This document shows, piece by piece, positions 36,509 through 45,139 of a stretch of 64,000 bases of DNA. Origin of the DNA: Bradyrhizobium sp. AUGA SZCCT0176. Lineage in GTDB: Bacteria > Pseudomonadota > Alphaproteobacteria > Rhizobiales > Xanthobacteraceae. A program made the position numbers and the translations under genes. Location: assembly GCF_018130145.1 (NCBI RefSeq), contig NZ_JAFCMB010000020.1:28200-92199 (forward strand), written 5' to 3'. Each line of letters starts with the position of its first letter. The first letter of the stretch is position 1. The notes beneath the pieces are model-generated. The model did not search any database and had not been told where the DNA came from. It worked only from the letters and a program-made list of their open reading frames with translations.

Positions 36509-37228
36509 ATGTCCGTTCCTCAGCGCTATCCCGACTTTCTATCCGATCAACGCCAATTCTTTGACGAACTGATCACGGAAGAATGGCAAACATATTTTTC
36601 GGAAGAATGGGATGCAATTCGGCGCTTCGAAATCGAGAAGATCTTCGAGCATTTCAAACCCGCTCGGATCCTGGACGTCGGCTGTGGCGTCGGCTTTCAT
36701 GACGCTGAGATGGCGCGTTACGATTTTGTTGAAGAGGTCGACGCCTTCGACTATTCGGAGAAGAGTGTAGAGAAGGCAAACGCGACCTACAGCCACCCAA
36801 AAGTAAAACGGTTCGTTGCAGATCTATCGACGTTCGCCCCGACCAACCGTTACGACATGGTTATCAGCTTTCAAGTCTTCGAGCATCTCGATCAACCACC
36901 TGCGTATTTTGAACTCTGTCGGCGCTCGTGCAAAGCTGGGGCCATTGTGGCGATCGTTACACCAAACCGCACGCGTCTATCAAATCGTCTGCGCGCGCGC
37001 AAAGGCCTGCCGTACGAATTGTGCGATCCGCAACATTTCAAGGAATACACGATCGGTGAAATCCACGAGCTTGGAGCGCAAGCGGGATTCACGCCAGCGG
37101 GAGGCTTTGGCTACAGGTTATGGGGTTGGCCGCCACTCGAACGACTCTCTTTAAGAACAAGGCTCAACCTGGGCTTCTGGTTCCCGTCCATTGCGCATGG
37201 AATCGTTTCATTTCTGCGAGCGCCCTGA
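36509..37228 (+). CDS. Class I SAM-dependent methyltransferase
   Basis: 239 residues. AGGCGGGG eight bases upstream supports the ATG. FKPARILDVGCGVGFHDAEMA is motif I near residue 50; EVDAFDYSEKSVEKA, DLSTFAPTNRYDMVISFQVFE and IVAIVTPNRTRLSNR complete the fold. The ending SNRLRARKGLPYELCDPQHF matches sugar methyltransferases in which this loop covers the acceptor. Second candidate for the non-reducing-end cap. It is 27 bases after the previous methyltransferase and 3 bases before a GT4, implying one transcript. Confidence 0.88.
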   Translation: MSVPQRYPDFLSDQRQFFDELITEEWQTYFSEEWDAIRRFEIEKIFEHFKPARILDVGCGVGFHDAEMARYDFVEEVDAFDYSEKSVEKANATYSHPKVKRFVADLSTFAPTNRYDMVISFQVFEHLDQPPAYFELCRRSCKAGAIVAIVTPNRTRLSNRLRARKGLPYELCDPQHFKEYTIGEIHELGAQAGFTPAGGFGYRLWGWPPLERLSLRTRLNLGFWFPSIAHGIVSFLRAP

Positions 37229-37231
37229 CCG

Positions 37232-38419
37232 ATGAATAGCCAAGGCCCCGTGAAAAGACTTCTCGTTATCGTTCCCGACCGCCTTTCCGACATAGCGGAC
37301 AAGGGCGAGGTTCAAGCTGCCTACTACAATCCCGGCGAGTTGTTCGATGAAGTCCATATTCTCATGACGAACGACGATCGGCCACCGATCGAACCGCTAC
37401 AATACATGGTCGGCCGGGCTAAGTTACATATTCACAACTACCCGGACGATCTCAATCTGGTCGCGAAGCACCATCGCCTGCTGACGCCCTTCCGGCTGAA
37501 AAAATGGGCCAAGGGCGGCATAGAGATCGCGCGCCGCATCGCACCTAGCATGATCCGGTGTCATGGCGTCGACTGGAACACGTATCTTGCGAGCCGCATC
37601 AACAAGGCGCTCGGAATCCCCTACGTCACCTCCATTCACATCAACCTGGACGAAAACCCCAATCGTCGCTTCAAGGGCGGCAATCTCACGCCGGCACAGG
37701 AACAACAGAACGCGTTCTATGAATATCTGGAGAGCGAGGCGCTGAAGCGGGCCCATCTGGTCATGCCGGTCTACAAGCCGATCTTGCCCTATCTCGCCCG
37801 CAAGGGAATCTCACGGGTCGAGGTTTGCTACAACATTCTTGATGGCGCGAACCTGAAGGAGAAAACCGACTACCGGATCAACGGCCCGGCGCGGCTGATC
37901 TATGTCGGGCGCTTGTTTGCCGAGAAGGATCCCTCCAACATCATTCGTGCCGTCGCCGCGATGCCTGACGTGCACTACACGATTGTCGGCGACGGTCCGC
38001 TGCGGCCAAAGCTGGAAGAGCTGGTCCGCCAACTGGGCGTCGGCGATCGCGTCACATTCCGGCCGGTCGTCTTCAACGCCGAGCTTTGCCGTATGCTTCC
38101 CGAATACGATCTGTTTGTGATCCATACGGAGTATTTCGAGATTGGCAAATCCCTGCTCGAGGGCTTGCTCGCGGGTCTCCCGGTCGTGATGAACGCAAGA
38201 CAGGGTCAACCGGTGCCGGAACTCCAGAACGGCATTGTAAAACTCGTTGCCAACACGGTAGAGGACTACGGCAAGGCTATCCGGGAGCTTCTGGCAAGCG
38301 AAGATCGCAGGGCCGCGCTTGGGCGCGGGGCGTATCGCAAGGCACAGGAAGAATACGCGCCCGCGGTAACCGAGCGGAAAGTCGTTGGCATCTACAAATC
38401 GATCCTTGAACGCACATGA
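37232..38419 (+). CDS. Family 4 glycosyltransferase
   Basis: 395 residues. KRLLVIVPDRLSDIADKGEV opens the acceptor domain; YVGRLFAEKDPSNIIRAVAAM and TIVGDGPLRPKLEELVRQLG are the GT4 donor domain, with E-x7-E in TEYFEIGKSLLEGLLAGLP. Retaining GT-B enzyme at the cytoplasmic face. The N-terminal domain is atypical because it opens without the usual glycine-rich GG loop. The stop overlaps the next ATG by four bases (ATGA at 38416-38419). Donor sugar not determinable. Confidence 0.92.
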   Translation: MNSQGPVKRLLVIVPDRLSDIADKGEVQAAYYNPGELFDEVHILMTNDDRPPIEPLQYMVGRAKLHIHNYPDDLNLVAKHHRLLTPFRLKKWAKGGIEIARRIAPSMIRCHGVDWNTYLASRINKALGIPYVTSIHINLDENPNRRFKGGNLTPAQEQQNAFYEYLESEALKRAHLVMPVYKPILPYLARKGISRVEVCYNILDGANLKEKTDYRINGPARLIYVGRLFAEKDPSNIIRAVAAMPDVHYTIVGDGPLRPKLEELVRQLGVGDRVTFRPVVFNAELCRMLPEYDLFVIHTEYFEIGKSLLEGLLAGLPVVMNARQGQPVPELQNGIVKLVANTVEDYGKAIRELLASEDRRAALGRGAYRKAQEEYAPAVTERKVVGIYKSILERT

Positions 38420-39318
38420 ATGATCCGCTCCAGCGTTTGCGCTGTCCTCACTGCCGCGAAGGCAAGCTCGTTCCCACCGAGGAGGGCGCGCTGCGGTGCG
38501 TCGCGTGCACGAAAATTTCCGCCCTCGAGAACGGTGTTGCCGCGCTGGTTGCCGATTTCGGCACACACGCGGCCGAACTCGAGCGCGCGCGAACCATAAA
38601 CCCGCTCTGGTATGTCGAAGAGCAGCTGCCCGAAGCCACCAGCCCGTGGCGTCACCATTTGAAGAAGCGTCGGCTCTACGTCCAGAAACTGCTCAGCAAC
38701 GAGCTGAAGCGGCGCGGGACGGACAAAGTACCCGCCCTGCTCGATCTGGGTTGTGGCGACGGCAATCATCTCAAATGGCTTTCGCCCTACGCCGAAGCCA
38801 GCTACGGCTGTGACTACAATATGGTGCGGCTTGCCCGCGCCCGCGCGCAAAATCCGCAGGCAACGATCTTTCTTGCCGATATTCTGGACTTCCCCGCGTT
38901 CGACGGCTCGTTCGATATCATCTTCTTCAACCATGTCATCGAGCACATCAGAGACGACATACGGGCCTTGCAAACGGTGAAGCGGCTGCTTGCGCCCGGC
39001 GGCCTCCTCGTTCTCGGAACACCAAACGAAGGCGCGTGGTGGTGGCAACTCGCCTACAGGCGGGATCCCCAATCGATGGAAACGACCGATCACGTACACT
39101 TTTACACGGCAGAGACGTTGACGGAGCGGATGCGCGCGACCGGACTTGTGATCGAAGAAGTCCACCACATGGGATGGGGTCCGCCGGATTGGCGGCTCGA
39201 CGGGCGGATTCGCAAATACAAGATCGTCGACGACGCTTTCGAATGGTTTGGGCGCGCGCTGCTGCCAAGGCAGGCATCGTCACTCTACGTCGCAGCCCGC
39301 CCTGCGTCAGTCGCGTGA
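38416..39318 (+). CDS. Class I methyltransferase with N-terminal zinc ribbon
   Basis: 300 residues. RLRCPHCREGKLVPTEEG and LRCVACTK form a Trm112-like four-cysteine ribbon (residues 6-36). Then LLDLGCGDGNHLKWL (motif I near 112), DYNMVRLARARAQNP, FDIIFFNHVIEHIRDDI and LAPGGLLVLGTPNEGAWWW. The ribbon plus HVIEH and TPNEG is seen in O-antigen and glycolipid methyltransferases. ATGA-coupled to the GT4 upstream, so it probably modifies the sugar added by that enzyme. A 61-base gap follows. Confidence 0.88.
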   Translation: MNDPLQRLRCPHCREGKLVPTEEGALRCVACTKISALENGVAALVADFGTHAAELERARTINPLWYVEEQLPEATSPWRHHLKKRRLYVQKLLSNELKRRGTDKVPALLDLGCGDGNHLKWLSPYAEASYGCDYNMVRLARARAQNPQATIFLADILDFPAFDGSFDIIFFNHVIEHIRDDIRALQTVKRLLAPGGLLVLGTPNEGAWWWQLAYRRDPQSMETTDHVHFYTAETLTERMRATGLVIEEVHHMGWGPPDWRLDGRIRKYKIVDDAFEWFGRALLPRQASSLYVAARPASVA

Positions 39319-39379
39319 TTGCGCCAAAGGGCGCGGCTAGCTAGAGTTCAATCTATTTCGAAACGCCGGGACCATACAC

Positions 39380-40048
39380 GTGCAAGCCTACAAGAATGCG
39401 CAAGAAACGCCGGCTAATCTCGGCCTCGATCAACCGGTCAAGAACGTCCTGGTGATCATTCCCGGTTATGCCGCAGCGACCAGCCGCATTGGCGAGGGAA
39501 GCACGTTGCTCTCGGCAGTCGGCTGGCTCTGGCGCGTCTTGACCACTGGGAATTACAAGTCGTTCGTACAGCAGTACCGCGATTACTATGCGAACCCGCG
39601 CTCAAGCGCCTATATGGCCGGGGCCATCGGTGAACTGATCGGCAAGGGGCTGCCGGACGCGCAGGTGGTTCTGGCTTGCCCTGCGCAAGACGACTGCCCC
39701 TCGTCCTGGGCAGCCCGGCGGCTCCCCCTCCCCGCCGCACGATCGGATTACAGCGACGTGGTCAAATCACTTGGAACCGGGGTGACGTTCGATGCCGCGA
39801 TCCTCGCCCATCATGATGCGCTGGGACTTGGACTCTACCCACTCGAAAGGGCGCTGCTGGCCCAATTCAAGGACGTGTTCGTCATCAACGGGCGACGACG
39901 GGTCTATCGGCTCGACCAGCCGGCACAGCAGGCCCATAAGCTCCGCCGCTTCCTGGCGCAGACTCGTTTAGCCGAACTTCTGATGAGCTATCACATTGAT
40001 TTATTGACATTTTTTTTGAAATGGAGCAATCAGCCACGAAAGTCGTAG
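39380..40048 (+). CDS. Unrecognised protein between methyltransferases
   Basis: 222 residues from a GTG. I do not recognise the family. It reads as a compact alpha/beta protein: KNVLVIIPGYAAATSR could be a first strand and loop, and VTFDAAILAHHDALGLGLYP and DVFVINGRRRVYRL look like later strands. ILAHHDALGLG and FVINGRRR are its most distinctive segments. The C terminus is a hydrophobic IDLLTFFLKW encoded over a run of eight T. Codon usage matches its neighbours, which supports it being real. Flanked by methyltransferases on both sides in one unit; a sugar-modifying role is likely only by context. The predicted protein has no signal peptide. Confidence 0.65.
   Translation: MQAYKNAQETPANLGLDQPVKNVLVIIPGYAAATSRIGEGSTLLSAVGWLWRVLTTGNYKSFVQQYRDYYANPRSSAYMAGAIGELIGKGLPDAQVVLACPAQDDCPSSWAARRLPLPAARSDYSDVVKSLGTGVTFDAAILAHHDALGLGLYPLERALLAQFKDVFVINGRRRVYRLDQPAQQAHKLRRFLAQTRLAELLMSYHIDLLTFFLKWSNQPRKS
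40010..40017 (+). other. T8 homopolymer at a gene junction
   Basis: Eight consecutive T fall in the last codons of the unrecognised gene, 31 bases before its stop. Adding one T would shift reading from the frame of 39380 into the frame of the downstream methyltransferase (GAA ATG GAG from 40018). Losing one T would give an immediate TGA. Long T-runs are rare in a region this GC-rich. Confidence 0.6.
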
Positions 40049-40128
40049 GGACGGTCACCGCCATTGCGCGAGAGCCCAATCTCGCGCAGAAACCCAGTGA
40101 CCTAGAACCCATCCATATCCGCGGTATC

Positions 40129-41016
40129 ATGGAACAAACCGGCATCAAGGGCAGAATTCGCGACTGGTGGGCAAACGCGCCGATGACCTATGCCGAGCGG
40201 CATGGCGACGTTGAGTACACCCGGCCGGACGGCACCAAGGAAAAAGTCGCACTCGGCAGCCGGCGATTTTACGAAGTGGCCGATGAGCGCTTCTACTCCT
40301 GGAATACGCAGCTTCATTTGCCGGATCAGCCCTTTGGCCGGATGTTTCCCTACGACCGCTATCGCGGCAAACGCGTGCTGGAAGTTGGATGCGGCATGGG
40401 GTGCATGGCAATGAACTGGGCCAGGAACGGCGCGGACATGACCGCCGTCGACCTCAATCCGGTGGCAATCCAGCAGACGCGGCAGCGGTTCGAGCTTTTT
40501 GGCCTCAAGGGAGCCATCAACGAGGCCGATGGAGAACTGCTTCCATTTGAAGACGCGACATTCGACTACGTTTACTCATGGGGTGTGTTGCATCACTCGC
40601 CCAACACCAGGAAATCGATTGCCGAACTGCATCGCGTTCTGAAGCCCGGCGGACAGGCCGGCGTCATGCTGTACCACCGCAATTCGATCCTGTTCGACTA
40701 CACGGTGCGCTGGGTCGAAGGCTACATCAACATGGAGAACGAGTTTCTCGACGAGACGGAGCTCGCGAGCCGGTATGGCGACGGCGGCCGCGAGGAAGGC
40801 AATCCACATACATGGCCCGTCACCGAAGCTGAGGTCCGCGGCGACCTGTTCGCGCCGTACCAGAACGTCAACATAGCCGTTCTCGGTTCCGACGTTCCTC
40901 CGATCTTGAACACGTGGCGGCCGAACTTCGCTTCGCGGATGGATCAAGAGAAGCTGGACGCGCTTGCTTCGCGCAAGGGATGGAGCCTTTGGATCACGGG
41001 AGACAAACCGTCGTGA
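40129..41016 (+). CDS. Class I SAM-dependent methyltransferase
   Basis: 295 residues from the ATG at 40129, where the conserved RIRDWWANAPMTYAERHG begins; the open frame reaches ATG 40021, adding 36 residues with no motif. RYRGKRVLEVGCGMGCMAM is motif I; DLNPVAIQQTRQRFE, FDYVYSWGVLHHSPNTRKS and LKPGGQAGVMLYHRN follow. The family (with conserved FYSWNTQLH) occurs in O-antigen clusters across rhizobia and others. Its TGA overlaps the deacetylase GTG as GTGA. It resembles the methyltransferase at 29045 in motif wording. Confidence 0.87.
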   Translation: MEQTGIKGRIRDWWANAPMTYAERHGDVEYTRPDGTKEKVALGSRRFYEVADERFYSWNTQLHLPDQPFGRMFPYDRYRGKRVLEVGCGMGCMAMNWARNGADMTAVDLNPVAIQQTRQRFELFGLKGAINEADGELLPFEDATFDYVYSWGVLHHSPNTRKSIAELHRVLKPGGQAGVMLYHRNSILFDYTVRWVEGYINMENEFLDETELASRYGDGGREEGNPHTWPVTEAEVRGDLFAPYQNVNIAVLGSDVPPILNTWRPNFASRMDQEKLDALASRKGWSLWITGDKPS

Positions 41017-41987
41017 GCAGCACAGGCGCATCTGCCATCGGGCGTCTCATGCGGCGGGTGCGGCTCGCAGCCACGCAGCCTTCATCTGCGGTCGCGCGAT
41101 TGAAACAGATCGTTGGCAACGGTCGTACTTCAACGCCAAATGATCTCGCCTCAACGCCAAACGACCTTGCGGTCTTTGAACGATATGCGAGCCATGCCGC
41201 GTCCCTCGGATTAACCAGGCCGCTGCTGTTTCTGTCCTTCGATTGCGACACCGATCTCGATCCTCCGGCAACCATCGAAGTCATGAAGCTTCTGGACAGC
41301 CTTGGGATCAAGGCAACGTTCGCGGTTCCCGGCGTGCAGCTCGAACGTGGCATCGACATCTATCGCGAAGTCGCGGAGCGCGGTTGCGAATTCATGAACC
41401 ACGGACACCTTCCGCACGCGGAGTGGCGGGATGACCGCTATGTCGGCATCACGTTCTACGAGAACATGCCGATCAGCGCGGTCGAAGCCGACATTCGCAA
41501 GGGCCACGAAACAGTGACGCGCCTGACCGGTCGGCCGCCGCAAGGATTCAGGGCTCCGCATTTCGGTCATTTCAAGCAACCAGATCAACTTGCGCTGGTT
41601 CATCGGCTGGCGCATGAGCTGGAGTATCGCTATTGCTCGACGACACTGCCCGAATATGCGTTGATCCACGGCCCCGCACCGCTCGTCGATCAGGTCGTCG
41701 AGCTGCCGGCATTCGGATCCGTCAGGGCGCCGACCTCCATCCTGGACTCATGGACGCATCTTTCCGACCGCAAGGATTATGCTCTGGCGCCAACCTACGC
41801 CGAGTTCATGGTTGAAACGGTCGACAAATTACTCGCCGAAAAAATGCCTGCGTTGCTGACCTGGTATGCGGATCCGGCGCACGTAGCCGGACAGGAGCCG
41901 TTCGAACGGGCGATGAAGCACCTCGCCTCGCATGGCATTCGAAGTCTTTCTGGCAGCGAGGCAGCTGCACTCGGCCGCGTCGGCTGA
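41013..41987 (+). CDS. NodB-type polysaccharide deacetylase
   Basis: 324 residues from a GTG that overlaps the previous TGA (GTGA at 41013-41016); the frame extends to 40914 only through overlap. LFLSFDCDTDLD is motif 1 with the catalytic base Asp; FMNHGHLPHAEW is the histidine motif 2; GFRAPHFGHF is motif 3. CE4-family enzymes remove N-acetyl or O-acetyl groups from polysaccharides. No signal peptide is seen, so it may act on lipid-linked precursors inside the cell. Just before the catalytic domain lies a duplicated STPNDLA heptapeptide. The free amine it would create could be the acceptor for the FemAB/GNAT-like enzyme. Confidence 0.9.
   Translation: MSSTGASAIGRLMRRVRLAATQPSSAVARLKQIVGNGRTSTPNDLASTPNDLAVFERYASHAASLGLTRPLLFLSFDCDTDLDPPATIEVMKLLDSLGIKATFAVPGVQLERGIDIYREVAERGCEFMNHGHLPHAEWRDDRYVGITFYENMPISAVEADIRKGHETVTRLTGRPPQGFRAPHFGHFKQPDQLALVHRLAHELEYRYCSTTLPEYALIHGPAPLVDQVVELPAFGSVRAPTSILDSWTHLSDRKDYALAPTYAEFMVETVDKLLAEKMPALLTWYADPAHVAGQEPFERAMKHLASHGIRSLSGSEAAALGRVG
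41130..41171 (+). repeat. Tandem 21-base duplication inside the deacetylase gene
   Basis: Two 21-base units encode STPNDLA twice. They differ at four third positions (AAT/AAC, GAT/GAC, CTC/CTT, GCC/GCG) and at no residue. The repeat lies in the linker between the N terminus and the catalytic domain and would change linker length by seven residues per copy. Confidence 0.9.
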
Positions 41988-42014
41988 TGACCAGCAAACG
42001 AGAATGACCCGCTG

Positions 42015-43883
42015 ATGTGTGGAATCGCCGGCTGGTTCAGCACCACCGCATTGCCCGAGCCTGAAAGTCAGACACGTCTGAAGGCGATGTGCGACGCCAT
42101 CGCGCATCGCGGACCCGATGACGACGGCTATTTCGTCGAGGACCACGTCGCGCTCGGTATGCGGCGGCTCTCGATCGTCGATCTGCAGGGCGGACACCAG
42201 CCGATGACGAGCGCCGATGGCGCTATTCAGCTCGTCTTCAACGGCGAGATTTTTAACCACGCGCAGCTTCGCCTTTCCCTGCAGGCGCGCGGCGTTCGAT
42301 TCCACACCAGCAGCGATACCGAGGTCATTCTCAGGCTCTATGAAGAGCGCGGAATGAAAGCCTTCGACGAGCTGAACGGAATGTTCGCCGTGGCCATTTT
42401 CGACGCGCGCGACCATTCGCTGCTGCTCGTGCGGGATCGCCTCGGCGTCAAGCCGCTGTACTATTCCTGGGACGGACGGCAATTGATCTTTGCTTCCGAA
42501 ATCAAGGCGATCATCGCCGCGCTTGAAAAGCCGCCGGCCGTCAACCCTCGGGCAGTCTGGGACTACCTCACCTTCCGCTATGTGCCGGCGCCGCACACCA
42601 TCTGGAGCGGCATCAGCAAATTGCTGCCCGCCCACCGCCTGAAGATAAGCCGGGGCGCGCCGCGACCATCGATCGAACGGTGGTGGTCGGTGCCGCGTCC
42701 GGCCAGGTCCGCGGCGGACGACGCAACGACCGTGGAACGTTTCGCCTCGCTGCTGCAGAATGCCGTGGATATCCGCATGCGAGCCGATGTGCCGGTCGGC
42801 ATTCTCTTGAGCGGCGGCCTCGATTCAAGCGTCATCGCCGCAATGGCTGCGCCGTCGCATCCAAAGCTGTCGACGTTCTCCGTCGCCTTTGAAGGCGCAG
42901 ACCACATCGACGAACGCAAGTGGGCCCATCTCGTCGCCACCCAGCTTCAAACCGACCATCAGGATATCGTCATCGGCAAAAAGGAGTTCACCGACTTCCT
43001 GCCCGACTTCGTGTATTACACCGACGAGCCTCTCGCCGATCTCGCTTCGATACCGCTGTATTACGTTTGCAAGCTGGCGCGCGGAAACGTCAAGGTCGTG
43101 CTGTCGGGTGAAGGAAGTGACGAGGTTCTGGGTGGCTACAGCTTCGATGTCTGGGCGCAGCGTTGGGACGAAGCCGCCGGCGCCAACAATCTTTATCAGC
43201 GCGCACTGAGAGCCGTCGGCGCCCGGTCCAGTCCCGGGTTCGATCAGGGCCTGCTCGATCTGCGACAAGCACTGCAGCCATTGACCATGACGTCATACAT
43301 GACCAGCGAAGCAAAGCGTCAGCTTTTGCTTGATCAAGGCGACATGCAGGATAGCCTGGACGGAACGCGGGCGATGCTGCGCGATTTCGGCCAGGCCTCG
43401 CCGCTTTCGCAGGCCTTGTTCACCTATTGCCAGGACTGGCTCGTGGAAGACCTTCTGATGAAGGCCGACAAGATGTCGATGGCGAATTCGCTCGAATTGC
43501 GGACGCCCTTCCTGGATTATCGCGTGGTGGAAATGGCCTCCCGCCTGCCCGACCATTGGCGCGTCGGTCGCGAATCCGACGGACGCTATTCGACCAAGCG
43601 CATCTTGCGGCACGCGGCGGCGAAACTTGTGCCTTCCGAGATCATCACCCGTCCCAAGATGGGCTTTCCAGTCCCGGTCTACGATTGGCTGAGTAACGAG
43701 CTCAAGCCTCTCGCGCATGACTGCCTCTGCTCGGAGAGCGCGAAGTTACGCACATGGTTCAAGGCCGATGCCCTTGCCGGGCTGGTAGCGCGTGGCACCG
43801 CCATCGATGCGGCAAACGATGATCGTCACAGATTGTGGAACGCCATGATTCTCGAGCTATGGTTCAGGCGGTGGAAGGCATGA
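42015..43883 (+). CDS. asnB: AsnB-type glutamine amidotransferase (copy 4)
   Basis: 622 residues. ATGTGTGGA gives Cys2 (MCGIAGWF); RLGVKPLYY and LLSGGLDSSVIAAMA are intact, and VVLSGEGSDEVLGGY follows. It diverges from copies 2 and 3 in SGGLDS and SGEGSDE, so it belongs to a different subgroup, nearer copy 1. Sits 27 bases after the deacetylase; its TGA overlaps the GT4 ATG (ATGA at 43880). Placement within the exporter unit suggests that its carboxamide lies in the main polymer (inference). Confidence 0.94.
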   Translation: MCGIAGWFSTTALPEPESQTRLKAMCDAIAHRGPDDDGYFVEDHVALGMRRLSIVDLQGGHQPMTSADGAIQLVFNGEIFNHAQLRLSLQARGVRFHTSSDTEVILRLYEERGMKAFDELNGMFAVAIFDARDHSLLLVRDRLGVKPLYYSWDGRQLIFASEIKAIIAALEKPPAVNPRAVWDYLTFRYVPAPHTIWSGISKLLPAHRLKISRGAPRPSIERWWSVPRPARSAADDATTVERFASLLQNAVDIRMRADVPVGILLSGGLDSSVIAAMAAPSHPKLSTFSVAFEGADHIDERKWAHLVATQLQTDHQDIVIGKKEFTDFLPDFVYYTDEPLADLASIPLYYVCKLARGNVKVVLSGEGSDEVLGGYSFDVWAQRWDEAAGANNLYQRALRAVGARSSPGFDQGLLDLRQALQPLTMTSYMTSEAKRQLLLDQGDMQDSLDGTRAMLRDFGQASPLSQALFTYCQDWLVEDLLMKADKMSMANSLELRTPFLDYRVVEMASRLPDHWRVGRESDGRYSTKRILRHAAAKLVPSEIITRPKMGFPVPVYDWLSNELKPLAHDCLCSESAKLRTWFKADALAGLVARGTAIDAANDDRHRLWNAMILELWFRRWKA

Positions 43884-45139
43884 ACTCGCTCCTTGCAGTC
43901 TCCTGGACGATGCCACCGATCGTGCTGCCCCGATCCATACAGATCGCGCGCACGCTAAAGGCGCTTGGCCCTCTCGGCTGGCAATCGGAAGTGATCAGCA
44001 CGACCGTGGCCTCCAACGTCGGCGCGAACATCGACGAGGAATTTGCCAAGCTCTACCTCGGCGCCTATCGCCAACATTATATCGAGCCACGCGAGAGTGT
44101 GGCCGCCAGTTCAGCCTGGCGCCGGCTCCAAAGGCGCTATCGTCCACCCGCCAATTTGGACGAAGCGAACTGGATCGAGCGATCGACGAGATACATCATC
44201 CAGCAATGCAAGCAGCGCAAATGCGATATCCTCGTCACCTTCGCCCAGCCCTGGATCGATCACTCGATCGGGCTGGAGGTGCGGCGGCGACGCCATGTGC
44301 CCTGGCTCGCGCATTTCAGCGACCCCTGGGTCGACAGCCTGTACTACGATTCCAGCGTGGCCGAAATTGCCAGCAAACTGGAGGTATGGAGAGAACAGGA
44401 ACGCAAGATCATCGAGACGGCTGACATCGTGGTGTTCGTCACGCAGCAAACTGCTGATCTTGTGATGCGGAAATATCCACCGCTCCTGAGCCGCAAGGTA
44501 CGCGTCGTTCCGCATGGATTCGACCGCGACACGTTGACGTCTCCTGCTGTTGTCAACAGCTCGGCCGAACTGCGCGTCATGTACACCGGCAATATCTATG
44601 CGGGTACGCGCCACCCGGTCTACCTGTTCGAGGCCGTGGCGGAAATGAACGCCAGGTCACCGCTGGCCGGGCGCCTGCGTCTGGATTTCTACGGACACTG
44701 TCCGCCTGAGGTCGCCGCCAAGGTGACGGAATTGGGTATCGGATCCATCGTCACTTTTCACGGAACGGTTGGATATCTAGACAGTTTGCGCTACGCCGCC
44801 GAAGCTGACCTCCTGCTGTTGATCGACGCACCATCCGATTTGAGCGTCTTTCTGCCCAGCAAGATCGTCGACTATCTCATGCTGAAAAAGCCCATTCTCG
44901 CGCTCACGCCGTCCGAGGGCGCGTCAAGAGATGTGCTTTCGCCGCTTGGACACTTTGTCGTTGCACCGACCGACAAATCTGCAATGATTGACACGCTGAC
45001 AGGTATCATTGCCAGACATGGGCAGGGCCAGCCGTTGGCAACACTCAAGGACGACGTCGATGCTTTCGATATCAAACAGACGACACGGCTGTTTGACAAA
45101 GCCCTTCGCGACGCAATGGCTGTGAGCAAACAACGATGA
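43880..45139 (+). CDS. Glycosyltransferase, GT4-like GT-B fold
   Basis: 419 residues from the ATG at 43880, coupled by ATGA to asnB copy 4; the frame extends to 43835 without support. LAVSWTMPPIVLPRSIQIAR is the acceptor-domain start. HFSDPWVDSLYYDS, VVPHGFDRDTLTSP, VMYTGNIYAGTRHP and the late FLPSKIVDYLMLKKPILAL follow the GT4/GT1 order, but the classical E-x7-E is degenerate, reading PSKIVDYL where EG...E is usual. The family with SDPWVDS occurs in surface-polysaccharide loci. Its TGA overlaps wecB by four bases, so the two are translated together. Confidence 0.85.
   Translation: MNSLLAVSWTMPPIVLPRSIQIARTLKALGPLGWQSEVISTTVASNVGANIDEEFAKLYLGAYRQHYIEPRESVAASSAWRRLQRRYRPPANLDEANWIERSTRYIIQQCKQRKCDILVTFAQPWIDHSIGLEVRRRRHVPWLAHFSDPWVDSLYYDSSVAEIASKLEVWREQERKIIETADIVVFVTQQTADLVMRKYPPLLSRKVRVVPHGFDRDTLTSPAVVNSSAELRVMYTGNIYAGTRHPVYLFEAVAEMNARSPLAGRLRLDFYGHCPPEVAAKVTELGIGSIVTFHGTVGYLDSLRYAAEADLLLLIDAPSDLSVFLPSKIVDYLMLKKPILALTPSEGASRDVLSPLGHFVVAPTDKSAMIDTLTGIIARHGQGQPLATLKDDVDAFDIKQTTRLFDKALRDAMAVSKQR

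Noticed and set aside
39321..39334. Short hairpin GCGCC/GGCGC after the zinc-ribbon methyltransferase
   Set aside because: Only five base pairs and no T-run, so not a terminator; expected by chance in GC-rich DNA.
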